From positions 1 through 8,672 of the forward strand of contig JAGWVZ010000125.1 in assembly GCA_018970625.1 (NCBI GenBank): 8,672 nt of DNA. The letters are read 5' to 3'. Within the stretch, counting starts at the first letter, position 1. Every line of letters begins with the position of its first letter. This document shows positions 7,200 to 8,672 of the stretch, one piece after another. The position numbers were made by a program, and so were the translations under genes. This DNA comes from Myxococcales bacterium (GTDB lineage Bacteria > Myxococcota > Bradymonadia > REDH01). Under the pieces are notes generated by a model. It made no database searches. It saw only the letters and a list, made by a program, of their open reading frames with translations, and had not been told where the DNA came from.

Positions 7200-7257
7200 G
7201 CGCGCTGCCCGGCACGTTGCGCTCCCCACACCGTGAAACCAGAGTCACTGAAATAAG

Positions 7258-7279
7258 GGTTCAGGGCGGCAGATGAACC
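7258..7279 (-). terminator. Possible terminator of the dehydratase-like gene
   Basis: GGTTCA (7258-7263) and TGAACC (7274-7279) form a six-base stem with a ten-base loop. Read on the minus strand, CTTATTT follows the stem, a modest T-rich tail. This lies 67 bases past the stop codon of the dehydratase-like gene. The stem is short and only partly GC, so the call is tentative. Confidence 0.35.
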
Positions 7280-7281
7280 AC

Positions 7282-7297
7282 TGTGGGCATACCCACA
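7282..7297. other. Hairpin in the convergent intergenic region
   Basis: TGTGGG, a four-base CATA loop, then CCCACA: a perfect six-base stem. No T tract follows on either strand. It lies inside a wider inverted repeat, CAGGGCGG (7262-7269) with CCGCCCTG (7332-7339). The 146-base gap between the convergent stops at 7199 and 7346 is therefore unusually rich in pairing sequence and may end transcription from both sides. Confidence 0.4.
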
Positions 7298-7345
7298 ATG
7301 CCTGACCATACATCAACAGGTCCAGCCAACACCGCCCTGCAACAA

Positions 7346-8296
7346 TCAGGCATCCAGCGCTTCGATGGTTGCCTGGGCGACGTTGCCACCGGTCAGCACG
7401 CCGACAATCGGCCCTTCGAGTTGGTTCAGATAGCCGGACCGCCAGGCGGCACACACAACAGCCGCGCTACCTTCGAGCAGCTGACCCCGGTTGCGCCACG
7501 CATCCACCATGGCCGTTGCGATCTCAGCCTCGGTGACTGTCACGGTCTGCACACCATAGCGCTGGGCTTCTACCACTGATGTCGCACCGGCGCCGCCCTC
7601 AAGGCCCTCGGCCAGCGTCTCGGTGGCCGGCCAAGTGGCAAAGAGCTGATTCGCCTGCAGACTGCGGGTGAACGCCGGCGATGCCTCGGACTGCACCGTA
7701 ACCACCCTCACGCGTCGCGCCAGGGTTCGCAGAACAGACAGGATACCCACCAGCAGGCCGCCTCCGCCGACGGGCACCACAACGGTCTGCACATCGGGGC
7801 AGGCCGCGAGCACCTCGCGCATCAGCGTGCCGCCATTGCCGGCCATCACCAGCGTGTCATCGAATGGACTGACAAACGGAACGCCTTCCTGCGTTGCCAG
7901 CAGTCGCGCCCATCGTTCGGCGGCGTCGTAACCCGGCTCGGCGCAGACCAGCACACGGCAATACGCCTCCATCTTGCGGCGCTTCACCTCGGGACAGTCG
8001 CGCGGCACCACAATCTGCGGCTGAATACCCAGCTGCGACCCGGCCCATGCAAGGCCCACCCCGTGGTTACCTGCCGACGCCGCGACCACGTGCGTCATCC
8101 CCAGTTCCCGGGCACGCGACAGCACTGTAACGGCACCCCGCACCTTGAATGCCCCCGTTGGCAGACGGTGCTCGCACTTCATCTGAAGGCCGTCCCAGGA
8201 CTCCAGCGGTGACTCGGGGAGTAAGCGGGCTACAGCGAGCGAAGCAAAGTCGATGTCGGCCGCGCTCGGCGCAGGCGCAGAGATCTCAATGGCCAT
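7346..8296 (-). CDS. Threonine/serine dehydratase-like PLP-dependent enzyme
   Basis: A 316-residue cytoplasmic fold-type II PLP enzyme of the threonine/serine dehydratase family. The family's usual reaction is deamination of L-threonine or L-serine to 2-oxobutanoate or pyruvate plus ammonia. K51 in PTGAFKVRGA is the expected PLP Schiff-base lysine. SAGNHG (74-79) is the cofactor-ring asparagine loop, GGGG (187-190) is the phosphate-binding loop, and TGGN (302-305) replaces the common SGGN near the pyridine nitrogen. The length matches catabolic, single-domain enzymes; there is no C-terminal ACT-type regulatory domain, so isoleucine feedback is not expected. AGNGGT (152-157) differs from the common AGQGT. 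Serine racemase and hydroxyaspartate dehydratase share this fold and cannot be excluded. The start is ATG at 8296, with no strong ribosome binding site visible. It lies 94 bases downstream of the rhodanese gene on the same strand. Confidence 0.92.
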   Translation of the reverse strand: MAIEISAPAPSAADIDFASLAVARLLPESPLESWDGLQMKCEHRLPTGAFKVRGAVTVLSRARELGMTHVVAASAGNHGVGLAWAGSQLGIQPQIVVPRDCPEVKRRKMEAYCRVLVCAEPGYDAAERWARLLATQEGVPFVSPFDDTLVMAGNGGTLMREVLAACPDVQTVVVPVGGGGLLVGILSVLRTLARRVRVVTVQSEASPAFTRSLQANQLFATWPATETLAEGLEGGAGATSVVEAQRYGVQTVTVTEAEIATAMVDAWRNRGQLLEGSAAVVCAAWRSGYLNQLEGPIVGVLTGGNVAQATIEALDA

Positions 8297-8390
8297 TCAG
8301 CTTACACGGGGTAGCGAGGGCGGGTCTGGTCGCCGACGTAGCGCAATCGACACGCGCGCGTCCAGTATCCCACCGGCCACTTTCGCACGC
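8297..8390. other. Short spacer between rhodanese and dehydratase-like genes
   Basis: These 94 bases separate two genes read in the same minus direction. I see no convincing promoter, terminator or ribosome binding site, so the pair could share a transcript or be expressed separately. Confidence 0.3.
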
Positions 8391-8672
8391 TCACCAGTTG
8401 CGAGTGACCTGAATGTCGTGAACCTGTGTGTAGCCGAGCGAGCGAAGAATCCGAGCAGCCTGACTGGAACGATTGCCGCTGCGACAATACACTATCACCG
8501 GACGGTCGGTAGCACCGAGCTGCGGTGCTGCATCGCCAATGACTTCGACAGGAATATTGACGGCCTGTTGCATGTGACCGCCCGAGAACTCAGCAGGCGT
8601 GCGCACGTCCACAAGAATCGCACCCTGTTGCATCAGCTCATGAAACGTCGTTTGATTCAGGGCAGGGTTGGC
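8391..8672 (-). CDS. Rhodanese-domain protein, truncated at the window edge
   Basis: A single-domain rhodanese-like sulfurtransferase, 93 residues visible. Rhodaneses move a sulfane sulfur from a donor to an acceptor through a cysteine persulfide. The visible signatures are ILVDVRTPAEF near the start, GHMQQAVNIPVE after it, and the active-site loop VIVYCRSGNRSSQAA, with the catalytic cysteine 30 residues before the C-terminus. The C-terminal end reads HDIQVTRNW, where many relatives have a Gly-Gly before the final Trp. An ATG lies at 8633, but the frame stays open to the window edge and the extra residues (ANPALNQTTFHEL) fit the usual first helix of the domain, so the true start is off the right edge. 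The active-site cysteine is present, so catalysis is plausible. The small size is close to GlpE/PspE-type proteins. The substrate cannot be told from the sequence. Confidence 0.9.
   Translation of the reverse strand, partial: ANPALNQTTFHELMQQGAILVDVRTPAEFSGGHMQQAVNIPVEVIGDAAPQLGATDRPVIVYCRSGNRSSQAARILRSLGYTQVHDIQVTRNW

Noticed and set aside
8302..8487. 61-residue minus-strand frame overlapping the rhodanese gene
   Set aside because: Most of it overlaps the well-supported rhodanese frame and it shows no recognisable domain or ribosome binding site.

Overview
The window is GC-rich and carries a gene set that suggests a large-genome bacterium of the former delta-proteobacterial lineages (Myxococcota or Bradymonadales-like). 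This is inference. It rests on a lipoprotein-like secreted protein with an Asp/Thr-rich linker and many 'CDGxDNDCDG' metal-binding repeats, a bacterial-enhancer-binding-type regulator with degenerate motifs, and a glycine-rich exported protein of a type I associate with these groups. No rRNA, tRNA, CRISPR array, insertion sequence or origin was recognised.

Layout. 12-1544 (+) encodes an NtrC-like regulator: receiver, AAA+ and Fis-type HTH domains. It keeps Walker A, but the sigma-54 contact loop and the Walker B aspartate are altered. 1545-2445 is a weakly resolved stretch. Its plus strand looks non-coding, while its minus strand carries a plausible small gene with a Trp-rich membrane segment (1681-2214) and a possible overlapping signal-peptide ORF (2195-2380). 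2446-5901 (+) encodes a 1151-residue exported protein made of a signal peptide, an acidic linker, a Cys-rich segment, 13 MopE-type motifs in tandem and a C-terminal C-type lectin-like domain. 5988-7199 (+) encodes an exported glycine-rich protein with a short helical N-terminal part and four related modules of about 60-77 residues. It follows the lectin protein by 86 bases and may share its transcript. After a convergent, hairpin-rich intergenic region come two minus-strand genes: a threonine/serine dehydratase-like PLP enzyme (7346-8296) and, upstream of it, a rhodanese-domain protein (8391 to the window edge, truncated).

How they fit together. The two long plus-strand genes in the middle are both envelope or surface proteins and may work in the same compartment, but nothing in the sequence proves a shared task. 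The regulator lies upstream of the unresolved stretch and cannot be assigned a target. The PLP enzyme and rhodanese look like ordinary metabolic genes. I see no convincing defence, secretion or biosynthetic system. The most unusual items are the sigma-54-family regulator with a lost GAFTGA loop, the MopE-repeat/lectin architecture with its recently duplicated unit, and the unexplained small minus-strand genes.
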